Origin: Pyropia yezoensis
Taxonomy: Eukaryota; Rhodophyta; Bangiophyceae; Bangiales; Bangiaceae
Length of the DNA stretch: 64,000 nucleotides
Assembly: GCA_009829735.1 (NCBI GenBank)
Contig: CM020620.1
Location: 27,064,951 to 27,128,950 of the forward strand
Direction of reading: 5' to 3'
This document shows, in pieces, positions 21,465 to 31,764 of the stretch. Each line of letters begins with the position of its first letter. The stretch's first letter is position 1. The notes beneath the pieces are model-generated. The model worked only from the letters and a program-made list of their open reading frames with translations. It made no database searches and was not told the DNA's origin. Position numbers and translations under genes: made by a program.

Positions 21465-22035
21465 GATTCGGCCCGTCCTCGGGTCGAGTTGCATTCGGGT
21501 TACCGAATGTAAGTGGGTCGCGTGACCGTTTTCCAGTCGGGTGGGGCTTTGCGCCCTGTCGCGACAGACACCCCTTTTCGAGGTTGCCTGAGGGGGGTGC
21601 CCCCCTTTGTGTGGTACACACACGATCCGTTTTCCGGACCGTTAATTTCTCGATGCGGGTCTCTGTTCACGACCCCCCTTTCCGAGGGGTGTGCAAGCGG
21701 ATCCGCCACCAGGTGTCTGGTGGTAGGGGAGCCCCTCGTGAGACGATTGAGTGGGTGGCGGGGTTGCCCGCGTTGCGGGGGGGCGGTTGGGGGTGACCCC
21801 CCTTGGTTACCCCGTGTGGAGGGGGCGTGGCTCCGGTCCAGGTGCCTGGGTGGAGCGCCCTCGTAGCTCGGCTGGCGCGGGTCGTCCCGCGCTGCCGTAT
21901 CGCTCGTGCTGAACTGTGTGGTTATAAGCGCGGGTGTCCGCGCTTCTCTGGCTCGTCCGCACGAGCGTTCCTTGTACCGGGTCGAGCCGGCCTCGACTTT
22001 TCTGCAAGGGGCGCCCCTGCCACCCCGGTTGCACC

Positions 22036-24412
22036 ATGTCGGACCCCCAGGTACCCGGGCGCGACGACGACCTCCTGCCTGAGGAGGGGGAAGAGGTGAT
22101 GGTGGACGACGTTCCCGTCTCCGCCACCGCCGCCGAGTGCTTCCTAGCGAGCTCGTCCGAGGACGAGGACGACCGGGTGACCGTTCGTGTGGCCCCGGAA
22201 GACGCGCCGGGCGGGTTGTCGTCCGTGTGTAGCGGTACGACGGCTCCGTCGGGCGGCGGACAACCGCGTGCAGCGATGGGCTCCACCGCTACTCCTCCGG
22301 CGGCCCGGATGGCTTCTGTCGCCGGTGCCGGCGTGGCTCTACCTCAAGACGGTGTCGCCGGCGTGGCGGATGGTGGTGGCGGCCGCCCGGCCAGTCCGGC
22401 GGGTCAAGACGGCGCGGGTGCCCGCCCGGTTGGTGTGTCCGCTGCGGCGGGTAGCGGGTCTACCCGAGCTGCCCCCGTGGTACCCACGTCGGGTCCGGGT
22501 GGCGGCGATGCTCTGCCCGCGGTGCCGCGCGCGTCTGGTGGTCCAGGTGGTTCTACACCGATGGCAGTGGACTCCGGGAGTTACTCCGGGCGGGCGCCCG
22601 CCCTTCTTCTTCCTCCTCGGCCCCGTGCACCTCCGGCACCGGTCCATATGCCGGTGGGGCATCCCCCGGCGCCCCCGATTCTTCCTGGTCCTGCCCGGGT
22701 TGCCCCGTTGGGTGGCGGCGTCGCCGTGGCGGCGGGTCAACCCGCCATGTCGATGTTCGACTTGGTGGCTCGGGTTCGAGGCCTGACTGTGCAAGAGTCA
22801 ATGGAGTCCGATGGGCGGATGCGGGTGGACTTCCACCTGCCCCATCCCCGTGGAGAGTCCTCCCGGCGCGTCAAGGTGGACCCGAGTTCGGAGCGGGAGT
22901 TGGTGCGGCTGGTCAACCAGCCGAACGCGGTGCGAGTGGAACACCATTGGATCCTGAGTCAGCCGGACGACCGGCATGCGCAGCTCTGGCGCACTCGGGT
23001 GGGACGGGGTGAGGTCTACCTCGACTCCGCCTTCGGGGTATGCGACTTGATTGCCCCCGCGTTGCCGCGGGAGGTTGACTACCCGGCTAGTGCTCGGGGG
23101 ATTGCGGCGGCGGCGGAGCCGGTTGCGATTGGGGAGACGTTGGGCAGTACCGGTCGGTATCCCGAATTTGATTACTACCCGGGGGTATCCCCGTATCTGT
23201 CGTTGACGGCCCCCTACCCGCTTATGGCGGGGTTGAAGTCGGCGTCGAGCTGGCGACGTAACCATGGTGTCATGGCAGATGGCAGATGCGTTCCGCACCG
23301 ATATAACGTGTGCGTTGCAGACCGGTAACGGTCGCGCGCAGGTGTACACTGGCGTGCGCCCGCCTCTGTGGCAGGAGGGGTGGGAACCCGCCCCTGCTTT
23401 CCGGTTTGACACCGGCTCCTGTCTCCGATACTTCGGGAGTGTGTTGGCCTCCCGGCCGGTCCACCCGTTGCAGGGTACCTTCACCCTTGAGGTTACCCTC
23501 GGGCAGGCGTCCTCCTTCTTGCTGTCCGTCCGCCGGCAGGGGCGCCTGTTTCATCTTCCGACGGGTGTCCGTCGGCACATCGCGCAGTTGGGCGTGGACC
23601 TGATAGCCGCCAAGACCGGGTTGGCCCGAGAGCTCGAGGCCCTGCTGGCTGTTCACGATGCCGTGAACTGGGCTGGGGTGTTGGTCCTTCCCCCGTACCG
23701 GGATCCGCAGGCTGGGGCTTCCCCCTTGCCTCGTCACTCGTTGCGTATCCGGCGTACTCAGCCGGGTGAGCCTAGTTGCCATGGGTGGGCGTCCACCGAG
23801 GCTGTTGCTGACTTGGGTATTCCCATGGTTATCCATGACCCTCTTCAGGTCCTTGCCCCGTGGTTCGGTAACCCGATACCGGCGGCGGTTGGCCGTCGTT
23901 CCCGAGAGTGGGGCTCTGCGGGTGGGGAGCGTGAGGTGTCCCGTCGTCGGGCGGAGTCCCGCCGGGGTTACGGTGGAGCCCCTTCGGTGGGGTCCTACCG
24001 GGCCTCATATCAGGCGCCACCGGCTCCGGTGGTGGCCGTGTCGGCTCCTCTGGCTCCTCTGGCTGCGCCAGTGTCCGCTCCCGCCCCTGTCATACAAGAC
24101 GGGAGCCCCCGTCTCTGGTATGGGGGCGTTGACGCCCTTGTTGCCCGCGCAATGCGGGCGGGTCTCTCTGTTAGCTGGGGGGATATCCCCCCAGGTGCTG
24201 CGCTGGTTGGGTCAGCGCGTTGCTTCGGTGGCGTGCTTGACCGCCTCCAGAAAGCTCTGGAGGATGTGGAGGCTGGCCGCAGCACCCTCGTACAGCTATG
24301 CACCGAGGTAACTCGGGTGATTGACCGTCGTGAGATTGCCGACCGGTGGAGCACGGAGGTATACGCGCTTACGCGTGAGTGGCCTCCCTCGGGCAGTGGG
24401 CCTACCCACTGA
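22036..24412 (+). pseudogene. antisense ORF of element B2, split in two by a 7-base duplication
   Basis: Same length and layout as the B1 copy, with the ATG at 22036 (MSDPQVPGRDDD). The first frame stops at 23328 and the second runs from about 23280 to the stop at 24412. The Ala/Gly/Pro-rich linker differs from B1 by many substitutions, while the second part is nearly identical. The GGCAGAT repeat at 23274-23287 again separates the frames, so the split is older than the separation of B1 and B2, or the frames are joined in some regulated way. The shared core includes CLRYFGSV, GRLFHLPTG and VHDAVNW. It converges with integrase, leaving a 478-base gap. No family recognised. Confidence 0.7.
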
Positions 24413-24890
24413 GGAGTGCTATTGGTTGTGAGGGAGAGGGCCCCGGTGACCCTTATGGTAGCCGGGTAGTAGTGAGTATAAACTCATCCCCTTTGGGGGC
24501 ATTGCTTGCCTCTGTTTGCTGCCCTGGGGAGTACCCCTTCTGGCTCAGTGGTGCCTTGCCTCCCGCCCAACTTCTTCCGGTTGGTTCATGCTTGGGGAGG
24601 TCATCCTCCCTCACTTTGTGTCTTGGCTTGGGGAGGTCATCCTCCCGTGTAAGCCCCCTAGTTACTTCGATATTATCGAAGTTAGCCTTTACCTTTAAGT
24701 TAACTTATTAAGGTTCAGGCTTTACTTAGTTATCTAAGCTTGACTCTACTTAGTTGCCTAAGCTTGGTTCGACTTAGAAACCTAAGTCTGATTTGACTTA
24801 GAAACCTAAGTCTGCCAAAACCATGTCACACCCTACTTAGTAGGTATAAGCCTCACCCCCCAACAGCCGAAGTCGGTGTCGGTTGGGTTG
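24413..24890. other. inverted-repeat array between convergent ORFs of B2
   Basis: Stems in order: CTTGGGGAGGTCATCCTCCC twice (24591-24610 and 24627-24646; GGGAGG/CCTCCC arms); ACTTCGATA/TATCGAAGT (24664-24682); ACCTT/AAGGT around AAGTTAACTT (24691-24714); two CTTAG/CTAAG stems (about 24724-24740 and 24750-24765); GACTTAG-AAAC-CTAAGTC twice (24771-24788 and 24795-24812); CCTAC-TTA-GTAGG (24832-24844); and CCCAAC/GTTGGG (24859-24887), ending next to the integrase stop. A role as two-sided 3'-end or terminator region is inference. Confidence 0.7.
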
Positions 24891-27800
24891 TTACAGTAGG
24901 CGTCGTCGCCTCATGTAAGGCATGAGGAGTTGGCGGGGTATATTTGCCGCTCGTTCCCAGGTGGGTGAGTCGTATCCGACCCACATAACCTTGACGTACC
25001 AGGGTCCTGGTAGGTCCGGGTCGGTGTGTCCGACCACGCTCTCTACTTGGTATGGAGTCCCATCCGGTCCCACCGGGTCATCTGACCGGTGGGTTGTAAG
25101 AGCTTCATGTAGCAACCCAGCTGGTACCGGCTGAGGCTGTTCCGGCTTCGGAGCAGGTGTGACATCATTCACACTGATGCGTTGGATCTCCGTATCGGAG
25201 TGTAAGATAACAGAGTGGTCATCTCTGTGGAGAATCTGGTACGGTCCCTTGACCGGTTGCATGAGTTTGTTCCCCCGGAACTTCTGGTGTCTGATGTAGA
25301 CCCAGTCACCTGTCATCAGGGTAGCGTTGCGCACGCGTAGTCGGGCGTCGAAGTTCTTCTTGTATCGAAGTTGTGTTCTGTCAAGGGCACCCTTGAGCTC
25401 AGGAATCATCCACGATAGCTTGGCCAACCAAGCTAAGTGGATCCGTTCGGCCGGTCGGCCCTTCGGTATATCATACCGAGTGCACCTGCCGGGTGGCAGC
25501 GTCAGGTTACCGACGCCCATCGGCATGACCCACTCCAGTGGGGCGATGTTTGTGCTCCGATGTGGCCTGGCATTGTATGCCAGGGTGAGGACGGACAGAA
25601 GCCTTTCCCAAGTGTTTGTGTGCTCGGCCACGTAGCACTGTAGCATCTTGACGATGGTGCGGTTGAACCGCTCCACCTGCCCGTTGGTTTGCGGGTGGTA
25701 GTCGGTTGCCCGACGTGGTTCGATACCGAACATGCCTAGGACCTTAGTGCAGAATGCTGACGTAAGGTTTGCTCCGTTGTCGGAGAGGAGTTGCTTCATG
25801 ACTCCGTATGCGCTGATCCAGTGGTCAACCAATGCGTTCATGATGGTATATGCCGTATCATTCGGGATGGCTGCCGCTCGTGACAGCTTGGTGAATCAGT
25901 CTGACATGACTAGGATGTACCTGTTCCCTTCTTCCGTTACCGGAAGTGGCCCGAGTATGTCGATAGCGACCTGCTCGTTGGGCCCATCCGGTGGGAACAG
26001 TTTCATGGCAGACGCCTGCCTATGTAGACCATGCGGTTACGTGCACATGGGTGGCATCCCCTTACGTGGTCGATTACGTCGACGGCCATTGCTGGCCAGT
26101 AGAAGAACCTTCGCATTGCTGCGAACATACGTGAACCCCCCGGGTGTCCGGCTGTAGGGTTCTCGTGTTCTCGTTCGATGACGGCTTGCCGTAAGGACAC
26201 GGGAACCACGACTTGATGTCGTCCATCGGCGGGTGCCCGCCGGTATATGAGTCCGTCTTCATTCTCCGAGAAGATGCCGGCCGTGCCGGCCAGGAGGTTA
26301 GCGCGATGGCGTCTACAGTCGTCGTCATTGGCTTGTGCCTCGCGGAAGTCCGCGAGAGTCAGTGGGCATGCTCGGTGTGCCATGGTATGGTCAACCATAC
26401 CTTGGGTGGCGTTACCCACCATGCAGACCGGTACCACCGGGATGTCCTCGTTCACCGGGCGGGTATCCCCGCTCGGGGTGTCGAGTCGGGACAGCGCGTC
26501 TCCGAGGTGGTGGGTTGACCCAGCCTTATACACGGTGCGGTAGTCGTGCTCGGCCATCTTCAACCTTCATCGGGCTAGCCTCCCATGGCTGTCGGAATCC
26601 TTGTCACCAAGGTTGAGGAGCCATCGTAGGGGTTCGTGGTCGGACCTCACGATGAACCTGGAGCCCTCCAGGTATGGACGGAGCAGTTGCACTGCCCATA
26701 TAACCCCGAGGCACTCACGCTCGGTGGCACTATAGTTACGCTCAGCCGGGTTGAGTGTCCGGCTGAAGTACCCTACCGGACGTAGGTCCGGGATAACGCT
26801 ATCGGAACCGATCAACGTCTCTCCCTGTAACAGGGTGCATCCCACTTGTGTATCGCATGCATCGACATCGATGACGAAGGTACCCCGTCGGTGCGGTAAC
26901 GCAAGGACGGGTGGGGATAGTAGGGCTCGCTTCAGCGACTCGAATGCCTCCTCTTCGCTAGGCGAAGGGGGTTGGAGTACCTTGGGCAGGGTACTGCTCG
27001 TAAGAACCGTTAACGGTTTAGCTATCCGAGCGAAGTCCTTGACGAACCGTCGGTATACGTTGCACATTCCCAGGAAGCTCTTGAGCTGCGTCTGGGTGCT
27101 AAAGAACCGGGCATCCGGGAGTGCCCAGGTATTAGCTTCGAGTACCCCTAGTTTACCAGGGGTTATCTGGTGGCCCAGATACTCGACCGTCTGTTGGAAG
27201 AAGGCGGACTTCTTCAGACGCAGGGTTACCCCGGCGTTCCGCAAGAGGGTGAGTACCTCGTCAACATGTTGCACATGGTCATCCATGTTACGCGAGAAGA
27301 CGATGACGTCATCGAGGTACACTAGGCAGTTACGCCACTTCACCCCCGACAGTAAAATGTCGATAGCCCGCTGGAATGTAGCGGGGGCGTTGGACAATCC
27401 GAAGGGCATCCTTAGGAACTCGTACACTCCACTGTGACAGACGAATGCCGTCTTGGGGATATCCTCGTCCGCCACCGGGATCTGCCAGTATCCGGCATTG
27501 CAGTCGATGGTGGTAAACACCGTAGCTTCCCCCAGGGAGTCGATGCATTCATCCATCCTTGGTAAAGGGTATGAGTCCTTCTTGGTAACCAAGTTGAGGC
27601 GTCGATAATCGATGCAAAACCGAGGGGTTTGATCCTTCTTCGGTACGATAACGACTGGGGCACCACACTCCGACATCGAAGGTCGTATCACCTTCGCTTC
27701 GCTCATTCTCTTCACTTCTCCATCAACGATCTCTCGTTGCATAGGTCCCGCTAGGTGCGGTTGTGACCGCGCTGGTCGAGCACCTGGTACCAGGTCTATA

Positions 27801-29077
27801 CGATGTTCGGTTGCCCCAATGGTACCCAAGGCCCCGCCTGTCCTCATGACGTCGTGCTTTCTTAGCATCCGTCGTACCCCTTCGGCTACCGAAGGGGGAA
27901 GGTGGTCGAGGTCAGCCTCGGCCAGGGCCTTCAATGCTTCTTGGTCCTTTGACGGCATGTCCGCCGAACGCGCCGATGGGTTAGGCTTCCCGTCATCGGG
28001 TTGCTGTCGCTCGGTGGTCTCGGCGACCGCCAGCACCTCAAGTGGTTCCACTTGACCTTCCTTGTCAGGGGTAAGGATATCTCCTTCGTAGAGCTCGGCA
28101 ATCCCGAGGACAGTTCCCTTCGGGAGGGTGACTGCCATACGGCGATAGTTCGCCATCACTAGGAGGGACGACCCTCCTGCTGGGAGGTCTATGAGACTGT
28201 TGGCCATGGTCAACCCATGGCGCTTGTAGGTTCGTAGGTTGGACCGGACTCTGCAGATGCCTGCAAGGTCGCAGTTAACCGGGAGGACTGTCTCCGGCAA
28301 CGGCTCAAAGCGAGTTCGCTTGGCCAACCGAAGTGTCTTCGGCTCGACACCTGCGTATACCTCAGCCACGTTAACGTGGCTCCCTTGTAGCGTCAGGTCC
28401 CTGACGATAGCCGTATGTCCTCGCTTCGTCCCGTCGGCTTCTTGAAGCTCGACGGTCCTCCGGCCTGGCCGGATTGCATCGACGTGAACGTTGATGAAGG
28501 TGCACCCCAGTATGCAGGGCACCGAGAGGGTCTCACACACCAGGAATTCGATTTCCGTAGTGAGTTCCCCGATGGTAACCCGCAGGGACATCGCTGCGGT
28601 CGTCCGAATGAGGCGACCATTCGCGTCCTTGATGGTGGGTCCCCGAGTCACCCTGACTCGCGGAAGCCACTTCTCCGGGAGGGTATCCTTCCGGACCAAG
28701 TGAGGTCCAGCCCCTGTATCCAGTACAGGGTAGTACGATCGGGTCGACTGGGGGTCAACCCCCAGTGTGGCTGATACCTTGAAGTTCTCCAAGGTGAACA
28801 GCACGTGGCCTACACCGATATCCGGTGTAACTCGGGCATCCTGAACAGGGCCCTTGTCTGATTCCATGTTACGGGGATTCCCGTCCTCTCCTCCCAACCT
28901 TGGTGGATGGTCATCAATCCCCTGACGCCGTGTCGTCGGGGCCGGAAGGTGTACCCGGGGGTTGATGCGGCGTCGACTCAACCGCGCTCTCCGGGGGGCT
29001 TTCCCCGCGGTACTCCGGGGTGGCTTGCTTGGGTTACCCCAGCGCCCCCCGGTCATCCTTCCTCTCACTCGTTTCCC
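24891..29077 (-). pseudogene. pol: pol polyprotein of B2 (PR-RT-RNaseH-IN-chromodomain)
   Basis: Read from the gag frameshift site at 29077. An aspartic protease with VLDTGAGPHLV (about 28725) is followed by reverse transcriptase with FCIDYRRLNLVTKKDSYPLP and the active site LVYLDDVIVFS (about 27310). RNase H follows (IDVDACDTQ, ERNYSATERECLGVIWA). Then come the integrase HHCC zinc finger (HENPTAGHPGG to CHPCARNR), the DDE core (SDNGANLTS, NGQVERFNRTIV) and a chromodomain (LPGPWYVKVMWVGYDSPTW). Breaks: TGA in place of Trp after SDSHGRLAR (about 26564), a one-base deletion near 26015-26030 after CARNRM, and TGA after LVMSD near 25895. Domain order is that of Ty3/gypsy chromoviruses. Confidence 0.9.
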
Positions 29078-31176
29078 GCCCTTGGTCGGGTGCTGTCCGC
29101 CGGGACATCCGGCTGAGGAGGTGCCTCCTCGACGGCCATTACTCCACCTGGAGCTGGCTGCCTACCCGGTGCGGGTCCGGGTGCTCTGGCGGGATACCCC
29201 CCGGTGGATGCCTTGCGTTGCGCCGCTGCCCGCCGAGACTCCTCGGGGATGAGTGGGCAGGAAGACAACCAGTGCTGGGGATCCCCACACAACATACATC
29301 TGGACGTACCGGTCCCCCCTTGAGTTCGCATCGGGGTAGCCCCGTAGCTGCGGTTACCTCCCTCTGGCGCCCGAGTGCCTGCTCCCTGGCAGGCCTTGGG
29401 TCCTTGCGTCAACCGGAACATGGACTCCCCCAACCGGTTGGGTCGGCCCGCAATCTGCGGAGGTGCCTCCGTGCGCACCGCCCATGTTGGCAAGGGTTGG
29501 TGAGGGTTACCCGTCACCGGGGAGTACCCCGTAGTCCGTACGTACGGGACGCGACGTCCCGTGCCCTCGCTGACCTGGAGCTGGGTCCCCGCCGGAGCGA
29601 TGTACGCTACCGTACCATGCTCATCAATCACCGGCGTAGCCGGTAACAGCAGGTGGCCCTGCTGGTCAACCAGTGGTTCCTCCTCGCTCGTGGGGGCGTA
29701 ATCGGTAGCCACCAGTACCGGTGCGGCCTTCCGTTCCATCTTGTCTTGCCTCGGTACCGGGGTAGGACTGGGCTTGCTCCCCTCACCCTTGGGCTTTGAG
29801 GCCAGAGCACACTCCGGGTGAAGCACCCGGTAGGCGTCCCCCAGGGACTTGCACATATGCATCAGTCGACTGAAGTTCGTCCGTGCCGTGTTGGCGCCCC
29901 GTGCGGATATCCGCACGTAGTTGGGTACTCCTGCGAACAGGATGGCTCGTAGCTCCCCTTTACCGAGGAGCTTCCCCAGCTCGTAGTCGAGCTCTTGGAT
30001 CCGGCGTCCAAACATCTCCTCATCCTCCCAGGACTGGGCGGTGGCAGTGCGAAGGGCCCGGTAGTGGTCCTCGCACTTGTCCTCACTGAGGTAACTGCTC
30101 AGCAGCTCCTTAAGAATCCCACGGTAATCCATGGGGGTGGCCGCGACCCTCATTCCCGGCATCGGGGATGCCTGGCGAAGGATGCCTCGCACCCGTTCAT
30201 CAACTAAGAAGCCGATGACTGCCAACGGGCGTCCGTTCGGCCCTCCGAACATAGGGACTCCCTTCATAAGGGTCTGCATAGAGCGGATCGCCCGATGCGA
30301 CGTATTACGCATCGATTCCGATACGGTGGTAGAGCGGTCCTCCAAACGATAACGTTCTGGAGTAAGAACCGACCGGAAGACCTCGTTGACGATCTCCGTG
30401 TCAGCGTCCTGGATATCCAGTCGCTTAGCCAGTTGATGAGCAAACTCATCGGACTCCACCCGCTTCAGTAGGCTCGCAGTTACCTGCGCGGTCATAGCTT
30501 CCACCACTGAAGATGGTACTTCAGGCGTCGGCACCTCGGGAACCCGAGTTGCCTGGCCTCCTTCGGCGTGGGGATACTGTGAGAGGGTACCCCCTCCCCC
30601 AATAACCGACTCTCCAACGGCGTAAGTATCCGCCGGGTCGTGTCCGCGGAGTCCGCTTCGGGTGCTCCGAGCGTATCGCTCCGTGTGACTCCGTTCGAAC
30701 TCTGCCGACGAGTCGGATCCATACCCCATTGTGTCCGGGGGTTGTCCAGGAGTAGCAACACCAGGGTTGACCCTGGTGGACTCCGAAAGTAGTCCGGCCG
30801 GTTCAAACCGTACCGGTGTGGGAGGAACACGACGAGGTCCCGTCGTGTGGCGTGTTGACATCAACACTGCCATTGCGTCCTCCGTCCGCTCTTGACGGGC
30901 GTCGAGTCCGGAAAATCGGGCCTCGATGCGGGCCAATGATGCCATCAAGGAATCCCCTGGTGAAGGAGGCGGCGGAGTGAGGTCGGTCGATGACAGTTGA
31001 GGCGGGCCCCCGCCTTCTGCCGTCCGAGCCGTGCCAAACGTCGATCCGGCACCGGAAAGCATTGGCGTCTCAATGTTGTCGATCGGGTTCCCGATCTCGG
31101 TTCCCGTAGTCACCTCCGGGGTCGGCGTCGACGCCGATCCGTCATCTTGAACGTTCCCCGTCTCTTGGGTAGACAT
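29065..31176 (-). CDS. gag: gag of B2, with internal 24-residue deletion
   Basis: Starts at the ATG at 31176 (MSTQETGNVQDDGSAS); a GTG two codons earlier is less likely. The N-terminus is acidic and Pro/Thr-rich. The capsid-like helical part runs to about residue 480, and the zinc knuckle CMLCGDPQHWLSSC lies near 29245-29290. The frame is intact to the TGA at 29065. Compared with B1, 72 bases are missing near 30208, removing a helix of the capsid region (from FKAAADKALVNEGLALEILP), so the product is probably defective. The 3' end overlaps pol at the frameshift site. Confidence 0.85.
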   Translation of the reverse strand: MSTQETGNVQDDGSASTPTPEVTTGTEIGNPIDNIETPMLSGAGSTFGTARTAEGGGPPQLSSTDLTPPPPSPGDSLMASLARIEARFSGLDARQERTEDAMAVLMSTRHTTGPRRVPPTPVRFEPAGLLSESTRVNPGVATPGQPPDTMGYGSDSSAEFERSHTERYARSTRSGLRGHDPADTYAVGESVIGGGGTLSQYPHAEGGQATRVPEVPTPEVPSSVVEAMTAQVTASLLKRVESDEFAHQLAKRLDIQDADTEIVNEVFRSVLTPERYRLEDRSTTVSESMRNTSHRAIRSMQTLMKGVPMFGGPNGRPLAVIGFLVDERVRGILRQASPMPGMRVAATPMDYRGILKELLSSYLSEDKCEDHYRALRTATAQSWEDEEMFGRRIQELDYELGKLLGKGELRAILFAGVPNYVRISARGANTARTNFSRLMHMCKSLGDAYRVLHPECALASKPKGEGSKPSPTPVPRQDKMERKAAPVLVATDYAPTSEEEPLVDQQGHLLLPATPVIDEHGTVAYIAPAGTQLQVSEGTGRRVPYVRTTGYSPVTGNPHQPLPTWAVRTEAPPQIAGRPNRLGESMFRLTQGPKACQGAGTRAPEGGNRSYGATPMRTQGGTGTSRCMLCGDPQHWLSSCPLIPEESRRAAAQRKASTGGYPARAPGPAPGRQPAPGGVMAVEEAPPQPDVPADSTRPRAGNE
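29071..29077 (-). promoter_or_regulatory. -1 ribosomal frameshift heptamer, gag/pol of B2
   Basis: On the minus strand the sequence is GGGAAAC in phase G GGA AAC, three bases before the gag TGA at 29065-29067. Slipping back one base enters the pol frame, which is open through the site. The copy in B1 is at 34984-34990. Confidence 0.75.
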
Positions 31177-31382
31177 AGTCACAATCAGTCAACCGACGTA
31201 ACAATCACCACGAATAAGAGAGCGAGGGGGTAGACTGGGGAGAGTAACAATAGATCACAGTCAAAGGTAAAAACTCAACACAATCGATCAGGTCGCAGCA
31301 CCACGAGTACAAGAAAAGGACCGGATCCCTATCCGTGTGCCAGGGCCAAAGCCGGCGTCACCAAAGGGGTGACGGAAACCCG

Positions 31383-31400
31383 TCCCCTGCTGCTCCACCA
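31383..31400 (-). promoter_or_regulatory. primer-binding site of B2
   Basis: Reads TGGTGGAGCAGCAGGGGA on the minus strand, one base after the 5' LTR. The same site is present for B1 (37368-37385) and B3 (39923-39940). Confidence 0.8.
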
Positions 31401-31401
31401 A

Positions 31402-31764
31402 TGTAGCACTATAGGTATCCGTCGCACGTCCACTCTCAGGGAACACTCACCACGGGGGATCGGCACCAACGTCACCGGGAGGCCAAGGTTGCTGTCCTTG
31501 GAGTGCAAGCCACGGGACCAAGGTGGGAGCCCAAATGGGAGGGGTTTGTTGTTCTGCCTTGGCCGGCGGTGGATTCGCCACCGGCCCCCTCATTATAAAC
31601 CCTCGGAGACACTACTAACTACCCTCCACCCCAAGATGCAAGTCCCTCTGGTCATACGTAACTTGAAGATACCGTGACCAATACGGACTCTCAAATTGGA
31701 AGTTAAGGGTTAGAAGTAGCCCCCCTAGTATTAGGGTCACAATACGGACAACCATATTGCTACA
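31402..31764 (-). repeat. 5' LTR of B2 (right)
   Basis: 363 bases, TGTAGCA to TGCTACA on the plus strand. It is followed directly by GCCGT and the interrupted B1 integrase. Confidence 0.9.

Larger units (their letters stand above)
21089..31764 (-). mobile_element. Ty3/gypsy chromovirus B2, minus strand, innermost insertion
   Basis: LTRs 21089-21451 and 31402-31764 are flanked by perfect duplications GCCGT (21084-21088 and 31765-31769), inside B1 integrase. The order on the minus strand is LTR, primer-binding site, gag, pol (PR-RT-RNaseH-IN-chromodomain), inverted-repeat spacer, polypurine tract, LTR; the antisense ORF lies on the plus strand. Defects are a 72-base in-frame gag deletion, TGA stops in RNase H and integrase, and a one-base deletion in the integrase zinc finger. 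Its two LTRs differ at about a dozen sites despite the perfect target duplication. Confidence 0.9.

Noticed and set aside
17195-24412. Family B plus-strand ORFs as captured host genes or an envelope gene
   Set aside because: They occur at the same place in both copies, lie within the element, have no signal peptide or membrane segment, and share a core with the D antisense ORF.
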